From contig NZ_JABANU010000008.1 of assembly GCF_016238445.1 (NCBI RefSeq), forward strand, positions 1-64,000: DNA of 64,000 nt, in the 5' to 3' direction. The notes below the pieces were generated by a model. That model had not been told where the DNA came from. It saw only the letters and a list, made by a program, of their open reading frames with translations, and did no database searches. Shown here piece after piece: positions 18,746-27,648 of this stretch. Both the position numbers and the translations under genes were made by a program. Position 1 is the first letter of the stretch, and each line of letters begins with the position of its first letter. This DNA comes from Staphylococcus canis. GTDB lineage: Bacteria; Bacillota; Bacilli; Staphylococcales; Staphylococcaceae.

Positions 18746-20107
18746 ATGAAAGGTACAGATAGCACGTATAATGTAAATAAGGGAGAACAAGGTATTACAT
18801 TACCTTTTTTAAAAAAAGCAGTTATTTTTTCGATCACATTTGGTTTTTTTGGTGTAAATATGGCTTTTGCACTTCAATCCGCTATGATGGGGAGAATATT
18901 TCAAACGTTAGGGGCTAACCCTAATAATTTAGGATGGTTCTTTATTTTACCACCTTTAGCCGGAATCATTGTGCAACCAATTATTGGATACTATTCTGAC
19001 AGAACTTGGACGAGATTTGGACGTCGTATGCCGTATCTGTTAGTTGCGGGTCCTATCGGCGCACTTGTATTAGTGCTATTACCTAATGCAGGGTCATTTG
19101 GGTTTGGATATGCGTCACTTATGGCTTTAGCTTTTGGCGCAATTATGACTTTATTTATGGATTTAACAGCAAATGCATGTATGCAACCGTATAAAATGAT
19201 CATTGGGGATATGGTTAATGAAAAGCAAAGAGATATGGCATGGTCTTGGCAACAAATTTTCTCAAATTTAGGTGGTATTATTGCGACAATACTTCCATTT
19301 GTATTAACAGTAATTGGAATAAGTAACGTCGCGCCTAAAGGTGAAGTGCCAATGACTGTCAAAATAGCATATTATATTGCGGCAGCAGTGTTATTAATCG
19401 CTTCGATATGGACGGTTCTTTCTGTTAAAGAATATGAGCCTAAAACTTATAATTATTATCACGGTATTACAGAGAAAGATAAGCATGATAAATTAAACTT
19501 TTTACAATTATTAAAGATAGCACCTAAGCAATTTTGGCAAATTAGTGTCGTTCAATTTTTTAACTGGTTTGCTTTGATGTATCTTTGGACATATTCAACA
19601 GGTGCCATCGCAAAGAATGTGTGGAATGTGACAGATCCTTCTTCAGCAGGATATCAAGCAGCAGGAAATTGGTACGGGGTTTTATTCTGTATACAATTCT
19701 TAACTTCAGTAGCTTTTGGTTTTGTTATCGCAAAATCTAAACCATCTCAACGAAAATTTTGGTATAGCTTTGGTTTAGTTTTCGGAGGATTAGGTCTTAT
19801 GTCCATATTCTTTATCCATAATCAATGGTTACTTATTATTTCATTTATGTTTATCGGAATTAATAATTTAACGATGAATACGCAACCATTTACATTGTTA
19901 ACTGAAGCCATCGATGGAGAAAATTCAGGTGCATATTTAGGGTTATTTAACACAAGTATTTGTTTACCACAAATCGTAGCCTCTGTAGTCAGCTTTGGAC
20001 TTTTCCCATTACTAGGAAGTTCAATGCCTGCCATGTTACTGTTTGCGGGTATAATGATGCTTTTAGGTGCAATTTCAGTTAAGTTTATTGATGCAAAATA
20101 TGAGTAG
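18746..20107 (+). CDS. MFS sugar transporter, SLC45/GPH-like
   Basis: A 453-residue, 12-span carrier. The ATG at 18746 has GGGAGA 8 nt upstream and is preferred over 18731. WFFILPPLAGIIVQPIIGYYSDRTW.RFGRR is the typical motif A region of the SLC45-like sugar transporters that in Firmicutes take up maltose or related disaccharides. The upstream MalR-type operator supports an alpha-glucoside substrate, and a GH13 glucosidase is available at 53.4 kb. The substrate is inferred. Confidence 0.75.
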   Translation: MKGTDSTYNVNKGEQGITLPFLKKAVIFSITFGFFGVNMAFALQSAMMGRIFQTLGANPNNLGWFFILPPLAGIIVQPIIGYYSDRTWTRFGRRMPYLLVAGPIGALVLVLLPNAGSFGFGYASLMALAFGAIMTLFMDLTANACMQPYKMIIGDMVNEKQRDMAWSWQQIFSNLGGIIATILPFVLTVIGISNVAPKGEVPMTVKIAYYIAAAVLLIASIWTVLSVKEYEPKTYNYYHGITEKDKHDKLNFLQLLKIAPKQFWQISVVQFFNWFALMYLWTYSTGAIAKNVWNVTDPSSAGYQAAGNWYGVLFCIQFLTSVAFGFVIAKSKPSQRKFWYSFGLVFGGLGLMSIFFIHNQWLLIISFMFIGINNLTMNTQPFTLLTEAIDGENSGAYLGLFNTSICLPQIVASVVSFGLFPLLGSSMPAMLLFAGIMMLLGAISVKFIDAKYE

Positions 20108-20299
20108 TGTATTTGACTAAATATCTATATACATCATTATTTATTCTTAGCGTATTGGAAAAGATATGTTTGTTCGACTATACTATAAAATAAGAGCAAT
20201 AATGTATGATTAAAGTGTTTTATAAGTAAGATTGTTTTTTATTTTATTTGTATCGTAACAAACCGTAAAAGGTAAAAACAAAACGTAAGGAATGATACG

Positions 20300-21226
20300 A
20301 TGATTGCCAGATTATCAAATGTCAAAAAGGAAATCAAAGGCCGGCATATCATTGATGATATCACGTTTGAGTTAGAAGCGGGTTCGATTCATGTGATTTT
20401 AGGGCCTAATGGAGTCGGGAAAACGACAACGATTCGTTTAATGACGGGCTTACTTAAGCCAGATAGTGGAGACATCGAAGTATTACAACATAATAGTAAG
20501 CATCATGATTTTGATCGTGTGAGAAAGCATATCGGGGTACAAAATGATGGGAATCTTTATGAGAATTTGACTGTGCTCGATAATTTAAACTTGTGGGCTG
20601 AGTTCTATGAGGTCCCTAAAGACAAAAGAGATCGAAATATCAAAGAGTTATTAACATTATTCGACTTAGACGATAGAAAAGATTCTCAAGTCGGAACGTT
20701 GAGTAAAGGGATGAAACAAAAAGTCTCTATCATTAGAGCGTTAATTCATGAACCACAATTGCTCATTTTAGACGAACCGACGTCTGGTCTAGATCCGTCG
20801 ACGTCAGAATTGTTAATCACACATATTCAAAAGATAGTGAGAGAAAAAGGAACGACTGTGTTCATGTGTACGCATCATTTACATGGACTTGAAGAAATTG
20901 CGGACCATATTTACATCATGTCTAAAGGGAACTTTATCGCTGATGGAGCGCCTAACGCTTTATTAAGAGAAGCATGGCCATATCACGAATTCGATATTGA
21001 AACGAGTGACATTCAAAAGACTGTCGACGCTCTTAAAGATACATACACATTAGACGCTAATGAGAAATCCATTCGAATTCGACTAGACCAATATCGTGAT
21101 ATTTCCCAAGTGATTCGATACGTATTAAACCAAAACATTGAAGTCTATACGGCTATTCCAGTACAACATTCTATCAAAGAATACTATTTGAAAAAGTTAG
21201 GTGATCTCAATGCGCATCAAGTTTAA
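20300..21226 (+). CDS. ABC transporter ATP-binding protein
   Basis: A 308-residue ATPase with Walker A GPNGVGKTT, Q-loop region VQNDGNLYENL, signature LSKGMKQK, Walker B LLILDEPTSGLDP and H-loop CTHH. The C-terminal ~80 residues are an extra domain common to export-type (NatA/BcrA-like) ATPases. It overlaps the permease start by 17 nt. It powers an ABC-2 type exporter of unknown substrate, possibly a drug, peptide or Na+. Confidence 0.9.
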   Translation: MIARLSNVKKEIKGRHIIDDITFELEAGSIHVILGPNGVGKTTTIRLMTGLLKPDSGDIEVLQHNSKHHDFDRVRKHIGVQNDGNLYENLTVLDNLNLWAEFYEVPKDKRDRNIKELLTLFDLDDRKDSQVGTLSKGMKQKVSIIRALIHEPQLLILDEPTSGLDPSTSELLITHIQKIVREKGTTVFMCTHHLHGLEEIADHIYIMSKGNFIADGAPNALLREAWPYHEFDIETSDIQKTVDALKDTYTLDANEKSIRIRLDQYRDISQVIRYVLNQNIEVYTAIPVQHSIKEYYLKKLGDLNAHQV

Positions 21227-22025
21227 CCATGTCAAAACTATCATCAAAAAAGATTTATTGGAGATGAAAAAGGATACTGGCACGTTGGCACCACTCTTAG
21301 TTATTCCATTTATATTTAGTGTGGTACTCCCGCTTTTAATCATTTTAGGAGGAAGTAGTAATGCGATGCTGAATTTTATCGGCGGTGTACGCTTATTTAC
21401 TGAAAAAGTTCCTAGTAGTATCTTACCAGCGGGATTAGATAGTAATGACAAAATTGTTTATGCGATTTTGATGTATTTCTTTGTCCCTTTCTTTTTGTTA
21501 ATTCCGGTTATTATCTCAACGGTATTAGCGGCATCAAGTTTAACAGGAGAAAAAGAACGTAAAACTTTAGAGGGGCTATTGTATACGCCAATTAATAATA
21601 AAGAATTGATGCTCGGTAAAATTTTAGCTGCAATGTTGCCAGCAGTTATAATCACTTGGATAGCATTAATTGTGTACGGCATAATCCTTAATAGCTATTC
21701 ATTTAAAAGCTTTGATCAACTGATATTTCCAAATACAAATTGGATCATTATTGGGGTATTACTAGCGCCTTTAATTACATTTCTTTCAATCACGTTAGTA
21801 TTATTCATATCTCACAAAGTCAAAACAAGTAAATCTGCACAATCTGTATCAATGTTATTAATGTTGCCTATCATTGGGGCGTTAATCTCACAAGCAAGTG
21901 GTGCGATTTTATTCGGTTACAAATTATCGCTCATTTTATTTATCTGCTTACTGATTATTGATTTAATCGCATATGTGCTGGTTTCTAAACAATTTAATAA
22001 AGAAAAGTTTCTGACTAATATGTAA
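21210..22025 (+). CDS. ABC-2 type transporter permease
   Basis: A 271-residue membrane protein. The ATG at 21210 follows an AGGTG site inside the end of the ATPase gene. About six hydrophobic spans are seen, with a large loop after the first and the conserved EKERKTLEGLLYTPI motif of NatB/ABC-2 permeases after the second. It partners the ATPase at 20.3 kb. A strong terminator follows at once, so the two genes form a complete exporter unit. Confidence 0.88.
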   Translation: MRIKFNHVKTIIKKDLLEMKKDTGTLAPLLVIPFIFSVVLPLLIILGGSSNAMLNFIGGVRLFTEKVPSSILPAGLDSNDKIVYAILMYFFVPFFLLIPVIISTVLAASSLTGEKERKTLEGLLYTPINNKELMLGKILAAMLPAVIITWIALIVYGIILNSYSFKSFDQLIFPNTNWIIIGVLLAPLITFLSITLVLFISHKVKTSKSAQSVSMLLMLPIIGALISQASGAILFGYKLSLILFICLLIIDLIAYVLVSKQFNKEKFLTNM

Positions 22026-22037
22026 AGGGAGGCTTGA

Positions 22038-22092
22038 GCTACATTATTTGATAGATGCTGAATTAAAGCATATCAATAATGTAGCTTTTTTA
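22038..22092 (+). terminator. Terminator after the ABC exporter
   Basis: AGCTACATTATT pairs with AATAATGTAGCT (12 bp) and is followed by a T-run. Confidence 0.75.
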
Positions 22093-22166
22093 GGTTGTGA
22101 AGTGTTTGTATCAATATATCGTTAAAATGATTATTTTCTAACAAGAAGAATTATGATAAAATATAT

Positions 22167-22180
22167 AAAGCGCTTTCATT
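22167..22180 (+). promoter_or_regulatory. cre (CcpA) site upstream of CitMHS transporter
   Basis: TAAAGCGCTTTCATT contains the palindromic AAAGCGCTTT core of a cre. It lies ~85 bp before the transporter start, consistent with glucose repression of organic-acid uptake. Confidence 0.6.
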
Positions 22181-22261
22181 TAACTGAAAATTAGAATAAT
22201 TTAAAAGGGGTGATTGTTAAATATACTGTGTGATTTTTCATCATTTAAGGGGGATTTTATA

Positions 22262-23632
22262 ATGCAAGGGGATAGTGTTTGGTTAACAATTGTAGGTTTA
22301 ATCATTATTCTTTCAATTGTTGGTTTATTAATTACTAAAAAAATTAGTCCAGTAGTGGGTATGGTATTGATTCCATCTATTGGTGCACTGATTTTAGGCT
22401 TTAGTGTTACGGATTTAGTGGATTTTTTTGATAAAGGTTTAATGCAAGTTATAAATGTTGTAATTATGTTCATTTTTGCCATTATTTTCTTTGGGATTAT
22501 GAATGATAGTGGTCTGTTTAAACCACTTGTAAAGCGTTTGTTACTCTTAACGCGTGGAAACGTCGTTATAGTATGTATTATGACAGCGTTACTTGGAACA
22601 ATCGCACAGCTCGATGGCGCAGGTGCGGTGACATTTTTGCTCTGTATACCTGCATTATTACCGCTTTATAAAGCTTTGAATATGAGTCGATACTTATTGA
22701 TTTTACTATTAGCGTTGAGTGCTGCGGTAATGAACATGGTACCATGGGGCGGCCCTATGGCGCGTGTTGCAGCAGTATTAAAAACGGAAACGGTCAATGA
22801 GTTATGGTATGGATTAATTCCTGTACAAATTATAGGTTTCTTATTAGTCATGCTCCTTTCAGTATATCTAGGCTTTAGGGAAAAAAGACGTATCAAAAAA
22901 CGTATTGAAAAAGGAGAAATTGAAGAAACACAGAATATTAATATACATAAATTAGTTCAAAACTATGTTTACGATCAAGAAGTTAAATTTCCAGTTCGAG
23001 GGCGCGCTAAAACGTATCCGTTTATCAGATGGATTAATACGATTTTAATATTAGTAGTAATATTTTTGATGTTAACGAATATAGCACCACCTGAATTTGC
23101 GTTTATGATGGGGACTGCGATAGCGTTATTAGTCAACTTCAAAAGTGTAGATGAACAAATGAATCGTTTAAAAGCGCACGCTCCGAATGCGTTAATGATG
23201 GCAATTGTGATTATCGGTGCAGGTATGTTTTTAGGTATACTTGATGAAACAGGTATGCTTGAAGCCATTTCAAAGAGTTTTATTTATGTGATTCCGCCTG
23301 TATTAGGTCCATATATTCATATTATTGTAGGGATCTTTGGTGTACCGCTTGATCTAGTTACAAGTACAGATGCTTATTATTTTGCAGTTTTACCGATTGT
23401 GAAGCAGATTGCTGCAGAATTTGGCGTATCACAAGTTTCTACGGCTTACTCTATGGTTATCGGTAATATTATTGGTACGTTCGTAAGTCCGTTTGCACCT
23501 GCTGTATGGTTAGCATTAGGGCTAGCAGAAGCAAATATGGGTACATATATTAAATACGCATTTTTCTGGATATGGGGATTTGCGATTACGCTTTTAATTA
23601 TTGCGATATTAATAGGTACAGTAGCATTTTAA
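22262..23632 (+). CDS. CitMHS-family divalent-metal citrate/organic-acid transporter
   Basis: A 456-residue membrane protein with about 12 spans. The start at 22262 has GGGGGA upstream. It matches the CitM/CitH family (Mg2+- or Ca2+-citrate:H+ symporters): the N-terminal GLIIILSIVGLLITKKISP, MNDSGLFKPLVKRLL, TIAQLDGAGAVTFLL and the repeated C-terminal half are recognisable. It stands alone with its own cre and terminator. Confidence 0.85.
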   Translation: MQGDSVWLTIVGLIIILSIVGLLITKKISPVVGMVLIPSIGALILGFSVTDLVDFFDKGLMQVINVVIMFIFAIIFFGIMNDSGLFKPLVKRLLLLTRGNVVIVCIMTALLGTIAQLDGAGAVTFLLCIPALLPLYKALNMSRYLLILLLALSAAVMNMVPWGGPMARVAAVLKTETVNELWYGLIPVQIIGFLLVMLLSVYLGFREKRRIKKRIEKGEIEETQNINIHKLVQNYVYDQEVKFPVRGRAKTYPFIRWINTILILVVIFLMLTNIAPPEFAFMMGTAIALLVNFKSVDEQMNRLKAHAPNALMMAIVIIGAGMFLGILDETGMLEAISKSFIYVIPPVLGPYIHIIVGIFGVPLDLVTSTDAYYFAVLPIVKQIAAEFGVSQVSTAYSMVIGNIIGTFVSPFAPAVWLALGLAEANMGTYIKYAFFWIWGFAITLLIIAILIGTVAF

Positions 23633-23743
23633 TGTTTAACTAATAATATTACATTTAATATTTATTTTATTTTGCTATTTGCGTTTTATTTTGTAATTTA
23701 TCTCGTTTTTCACTAATCTCATTAAGCACATTGTATCCATCAT

Positions 23744-23774
23744 AAAAAGGGCCTGAGATGTTCAGACCCTTTTA
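23744..23774. terminator. Bidirectional terminator
   Basis: AAAAAGGG.CTGA pairs with TCAG.CCCTTTT between the convergent CitMHS and ketopantoate-reductase genes. Confidence 0.65.
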
Positions 23775-23781
23775 TTTCATA

Positions 23782-24714
23782 TTATTGAATTTTCATTTCT
23801 AATTGGTGGATAAGGTGTGTAATCATTTCGTTTAATGGTGTAGGTACATTCACTTCTTTACCATAAGCAGCAATTTGACCGTTAAGGTAGTCGATTTCTG
23901 TTAAGCGACCTTTATTAAAGTCTTGGTGCATTGATGGGTAGTGAAGACCTTGTGTTTCTTTTGGATAAGTTGCTTCGATTTTGTCTAATAATGCAGTGCG
24001 ATCAAGATTAATGTTTTTCGCTTTAGCTACTGCAACGATTTCATCGATAAGTGGTACAATCATATCTCTAGATTCTGAATAGCTGCCGAATTCATAAATT
24101 GTTTTATCTAAAATTGTACATAATGGGTTAAGTACACTATTTACTGTCGCTTTAGACCAGATTGATTTAAATACGTCGTCACTGATTTGTGCGTTTAATC
24201 CAGCTTCGTTAAGTACGTTTAAGATATATTCAGTACGCTCGTCTTTTTCACCATCAGCGCGTTGTAAGTCGATTGAACCTTCACCTTCTAATAATAGTTG
24301 ACCAGGTCCACGTAAACCAGCTGTCCACATTGTTACAGCAAGATAAATTTGTGACATTGGTACATATTGAGATAAGCGTTCTTCATGACCTAAACCGTTC
24401 ATCATACTTAAAATTGCTGTACCTTCGTGAATTGAACCTTGGTTTTGAAGTTGTTCTAACATTTTTTCTGAATGCATTGATTTTGTAAGAATAACAATTA
24501 AATCAAATGGTTCTGAAACGTCTTTTGTTAATACAGCTGGAACTTCTACAGTGTATGTTTTTGTTTCTGTTTGAATTTCCATACCTTTTTCATTAATGCG
24601 ATTAACATGGTCTTCCCAGTTATCGATTAACGTTACATCATAACCAGCTTGTTTAATGTAAGTTCCAATACGTCCGCCCATTGCACCTGCGCCTGCGATT
24701 CCAATTTTAAACAT
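23782..24714 (-). CDS. panE: 2-dehydropantoate 2-reductase family protein
   Basis: A 310-residue NADPH-dependent reductase. The N-terminal Rossmann motif is KIGIAGAGAMGGRIG, with the catalytic Lys in SIWSKATVNSVLNPL and the C-terminal GLHYPSMHQDFNKGRLTEIDYLNG typical of ApbA/PanE enzymes. The family reduces ketopantoate in CoA synthesis, but staphylococci carry more than one copy. This one is co-transcribed with a PTS IIC-like protein, so it may act on another 2-keto acid. Confidence 0.8.
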   Translation of the reverse strand: MFKIGIAGAGAMGGRIGTYIKQAGYDVTLIDNWEDHVNRINEKGMEIQTETKTYTVEVPAVLTKDVSEPFDLIVILTKSMHSEKMLEQLQNQGSIHEGTAILSMMNGLGHEERLSQYVPMSQIYLAVTMWTAGLRGPGQLLLEGEGSIDLQRADGEKDERTEYILNVLNEAGLNAQISDDVFKSIWSKATVNSVLNPLCTILDKTIYEFGSYSESRDMIVPLIDEIVAVAKAKNINLDRTALLDKIEATYPKETQGLHYPSMHQDFNKGRLTEIDYLNGQIAAYGKEVNVPTPLNEMITHLIHQLEMKIQ

Positions 24715-24741
24715 AAATATACACCTCTCAAAAATTTTAAA

Positions 24742-25800
24742 TTAATTATCTGGATCGAAAACAAAGATTTCCGAACTATATACTTTTAATACCCTAGAAC
24801 ATACATAATGAACAACTAAAGCTGAAATGAGCGGTACAACCACATATGCGATAAGACTAATGACTAAATTACCTATCACGCTGCCATCAAGTAGTCCCAT
24901 TGATCTAATTGGCCCAATTAAACCAACTAAACCAAAACCTGCTGAGTCCGGTGTACCTTGAATATTTAACAAGGCACTCGCTAAACCAGAAATTGCAGCG
25001 GTAATTGTAATGGGTAATAAAAGGATAGGATAGCGAATCATATTTGGCATCATCATTTTCATAGCACCAAGCAATACCGCAATAGGTACACCAACTTTAT
25101 TCACGCGCCAAGTCCCAACTGTTAACATAATGGCACTTGCTGCTACACCAATCGCAGCCGAACCTGCCGCAAGTCCTGATATCCCAATCGCAATACCAAT
25201 GGCTACTGTTGAAACAGGGGAGATGATAATAATAGAGAATAGCACTGAAATAATAATTGACATGAGAATAGGTTGTGTATTCGTTACACTATTAATCAAC
25301 TCACCCAGTCCAAGCGTAATCCATTTTGTATAAGGTAAGAGTAACAGTCCTGCTAAACCAGCCAATCCACCTGCAATAATCGGTAATAAAATAATATTTA
25401 AACTACCGAGTTTGTCTTTAATGATTAACATAATACCAACTGCAATCGCAGCAGTAATCATTGTGTTAATCAAGTCACCAATACCTAGTAATACCCATTG
25501 ATTTTCCTTAAACACCGCAGCACCTGAACCAACAAAAGCAGCTGTCCCAGTAATAACCGTCTGCATAGGATTTAACTTAAACTGCATCGCAATTAAAACA
25601 CCAGTAATAATCGGAATCGTAAATTGAATCCCTTGCACCACATATAACAGTGTGATGAAAAAATCGTGATATTGGCCTAAATATTTAAACAGGCCTCCTA
25701 AAATAGCGTTGGGAATCAATCCCACAACAATTGCTAAAGCAACCCCATTTAAAACATTAAATAAAAACGTTTTGGGCGTTAATCTCTTTGTAGCTCCCAT
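24742..25800 (-). CDS. PTS_EIIC_2-type membrane transporter
   Basis: A 352-residue membrane protein. The start at 25800 follows AGGAGG. About ten hydrophobic spans, with repeated Gly/Ala-rich motifs such as GLAGLAGLLLLPY, match the compact PTS_EIIC_2 family, which lacks a fused IIA or IIB domain. No PTS IIA/IIB is nearby, so it may work as an orphan permease. It forms an operon with the panE-like reductase 27 nt downstream. A TGTGA-N6-TCACA box overlaps the upstream region. Confidence 0.75.
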   Translation of the reverse strand: MGATKRLTPKTFLFNVLNGVALAIVVGLIPNAILGGLFKYLGQYHDFFITLLYVVQGIQFTIPIITGVLIAMQFKLNPMQTVITGTAAFVGSGAAVFKENQWVLLGIGDLINTMITAAIAVGIMLIIKDKLGSLNIILLPIIAGGLAGLAGLLLLPYTKWITLGLGELINSVTNTQPILMSIIISVLFSIIIISPVSTVAIGIAIGISGLAAGSAAIGVAASAIMLTVGTWRVNKVGVPIAVLLGAMKMMMPNMIRYPILLLPITITAAISGLASALLNIQGTPDSAGFGLVGLIGPIRSMGLLDGSVIGNLVISLIAYVVVPLISALVVHYVCSRVLKVYSSEIFVFDPDN

Positions 25801-25816
25801 AATACATCCTCCTAAT

Positions 25817-25832
25817 TGTGAATACATTCACA
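25817..25832 (-). promoter_or_regulatory. CRP/ArcR-like box TGTGA-N6-TCACA
   Basis: TGTGAATACATTCACA is a perfect match to the CRP half-site arrangement. In staphylococci the Crp/Fnr-family regulator ArcR uses this motif. It lies just upstream of the PTS_EIIC_2 gene and its ribosome site. Confidence 0.65.
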
Positions 25833-25978
25833 TTATCATAATAATTATAACTTAATTACTATGATTGTCAAACATATTTCGCAATTCATTAGAGGAAAAT
25901 TTAATTAGCTTACAATAGATATTTTGAAAATTTAAATAATTTAAATTCAAAGATAAAGCAATGAGTAATGCACCAATC

Positions 25979-26188
25979 TTAACGATTGATACGCGATTCA
26001 ATCAAACTCACCAATGATGCGTCAAGCATTGACATCATATTATCATTATCTAAATACTCAAGATAAAGTTCATCAAGAATGTCATCATCGTGAATATCAT
26101 GAAAATAAGATACAATGGCTTTGAATACTGTTTCATCAGATGATTGATGGAGTGTTGATTGAATAGCATACCAAGATGACTGTGACAT
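25979..26188 (-). CDS. Small acidic protein of unknown function
   Basis: A 69-residue protein starting MSQSSWYAIQSTLHQ behind GGAGCG; the longer in-frame upstream start lacks a site. It is rich in Asp/Glu (FHDIHDDDILDELYLEYLDN), soluble and predicted all-helical. It stands alone between convergent or divergent neighbours. I do not recognise a family. Confidence 0.6.
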   Translation of the reverse strand: MSQSSWYAIQSTLHQSSDETVFKAIVSYFHDIHDDDILDELYLEYLDNDNMMSMLDASLVSLIESRINR

Positions 26189-26393
26189 GGAGACCGCTCC
26201 TATATTAATTATTTTTAGGATATAATTAAAGTACATGTTCATAACAAAGTCTTTCGTTTTAAATCACAATAAAATCAAAGACTTTAGTATATAAATATTA
26301 TACCACGATATTTAATGAAATTATATCATAAGAAACTATAGGCAATATATTTATTTAAGGAGAAAGCAATATACATTGAAAGAAGGGGTTTAA

Positions 26394-27356
26394 ATGGCAA
26401 AGTTATATGCAATTGGAGAAGCGCTGATTGATTTTATTCCAACCACAAGAGATGTAGCACTGAAAGATGTAAAAGGATTCGAACCACAAGTAGGCGGTGC
26501 CCCAACGAATGTTGCGAGTAGGGTCGCAAAGCTTGGTGCTCCGTCAGCTTTGATTACACAATTAGGTCAAGATGCATTTGGTGATCGTATTCTTGAAACT
26601 TTAGAACATGAAAGTGTGGATACGACACTAATTAAGCGAACAACAGAAGCGAATACTGGGCTTGCGTTTGTCAGCCTTACAGCATCAGGAGAACGAGATT
26701 TTGCTTTTTATCGTAAACCATCAGCAGATATGTTGTTAGAACCACAAGCAGTTCAAGTCGACTTTCAACCAGAAGATATTCTCCATTTTTGTTCAGTAGA
26801 TCTCGTACCGTCTCCAATGAAAGCAACACATGAGAAAGTGATTCAGCAGATGGAAGAAGCAAAAGGTACGATTATATTTGATCCAAATTTAAGATTTCCG
26901 CTATGGCCATCGAAAGACGAACTGAAAGAAACAGTATTAGAATTTCTACCTAAAGCGCATATTGTGAAGATTTCAGATGAAGAATTGTCATTTTTAACAG
27001 GAAGTGAAGATGAGTCATCTATCCAAAACTTAATACAAGGTAATACTGAAATCATCATTTATACAAAAGGCGCAAAAGGTGCTTCGATTTATACAAAAGA
27101 AGGAGAAATCGCGCATCACAAAGGCTATAAAGTAGAGGTTCAAGATACAACAGGAGCAGGCGATGCGTTCACAGGCGCTTTCATTTATCAATTGTTAGAA
27201 GCGCAAGATACTATGATGCCTTTTGAGTATATTCAAGAAAATGCTGAAAAAATGTTGTCTTTCAGTAATGCAGTTGCCGCGCTATCAACAACACGAAAAG
27301 GTGCGATTGAGAGCCTACCAATATTAGATGAAATTTCAAAATTAATAGATGAATAG
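26394..27356 (+). CDS. scrK: Fructokinase, PfkB family
   Basis: A 320-residue sugar kinase. It has the N-terminal IGEALIDFIPTT and GGAPTNVASRVAKLG motifs, KISDEEL, TKGAKGA and the C-terminal anion-hole/catalytic-base motif DTTGAGDAFTGAF. It phosphorylates free fructose to fructose-6-phosphate, completing the sucrose route begun by the GH32 enzyme and symporter at 14.7-17.4 kb. It is monocistronic, with a terminator right after it. Confidence 0.88.
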   Translation: MAKLYAIGEALIDFIPTTRDVALKDVKGFEPQVGGAPTNVASRVAKLGAPSALITQLGQDAFGDRILETLEHESVDTTLIKRTTEANTGLAFVSLTASGERDFAFYRKPSADMLLEPQAVQVDFQPEDILHFCSVDLVPSPMKATHEKVIQQMEEAKGTIIFDPNLRFPLWPSKDELKETVLEFLPKAHIVKISDEELSFLTGSEDESSIQNLIQGNTEIIIYTKGAKGASIYTKEGEIAHHKGYKVEVQDTTGAGDAFTGAFIYQLLEAQDTMMPFEYIQENAEKMLSFSNAVAALSTTRKGAIESLPILDEISKLIDE

Positions 27357-27373
27357 ATATCTTTTTCATTTTC

Positions 27374-27405
27374 AGCATGTAGCTTTTTGACTACATGCTT
27401 TTTTA
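27374..27405 (+). terminator. Terminator after fructokinase
   Basis: AGCATGTAG pairs with CTACATGCT and is followed by TTTTTTA. Confidence 0.8.
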
Positions 27406-27589
27406 GTATTCATTCTATTGATAAACCCTATTATAACAAGGTTTGAATATAACGGGGTAAGTGTGAGGGTTGTCTGAGGTTAGACATGCGGTATGGTTAA
27501 AATGTTATAGAGTGAACATGGTTTTAAACTAATTTTGGTGTTTAAAATTCTTGTTCAGTTTTTGGGATGATTTGATATTTTTAAGGATA

Positions 27590-27604
27590 TTAAGCGCTTT
27601 CACT
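27590..27604 (+). promoter_or_regulatory. cre (CcpA) site upstream of uhpT
   Basis: TTAAGCGCTTTCACT holds an AAGCGCTT palindrome about 45-60 bp before the uhpT start, indicating glucose repression of hexose-phosphate uptake. Confidence 0.6.
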
Positions 27605-27648
27605 ATCGTGTTATATTAATCGTAATCATAACGATAGAGGTGATTCAG

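Noticed and set aside
19822-20034. Minus-strand ORF within the MFS gene
   Set aside because: Shadow of the coding strand; the same holds for the other antisense ORFs within membrane-protein genes across the window.
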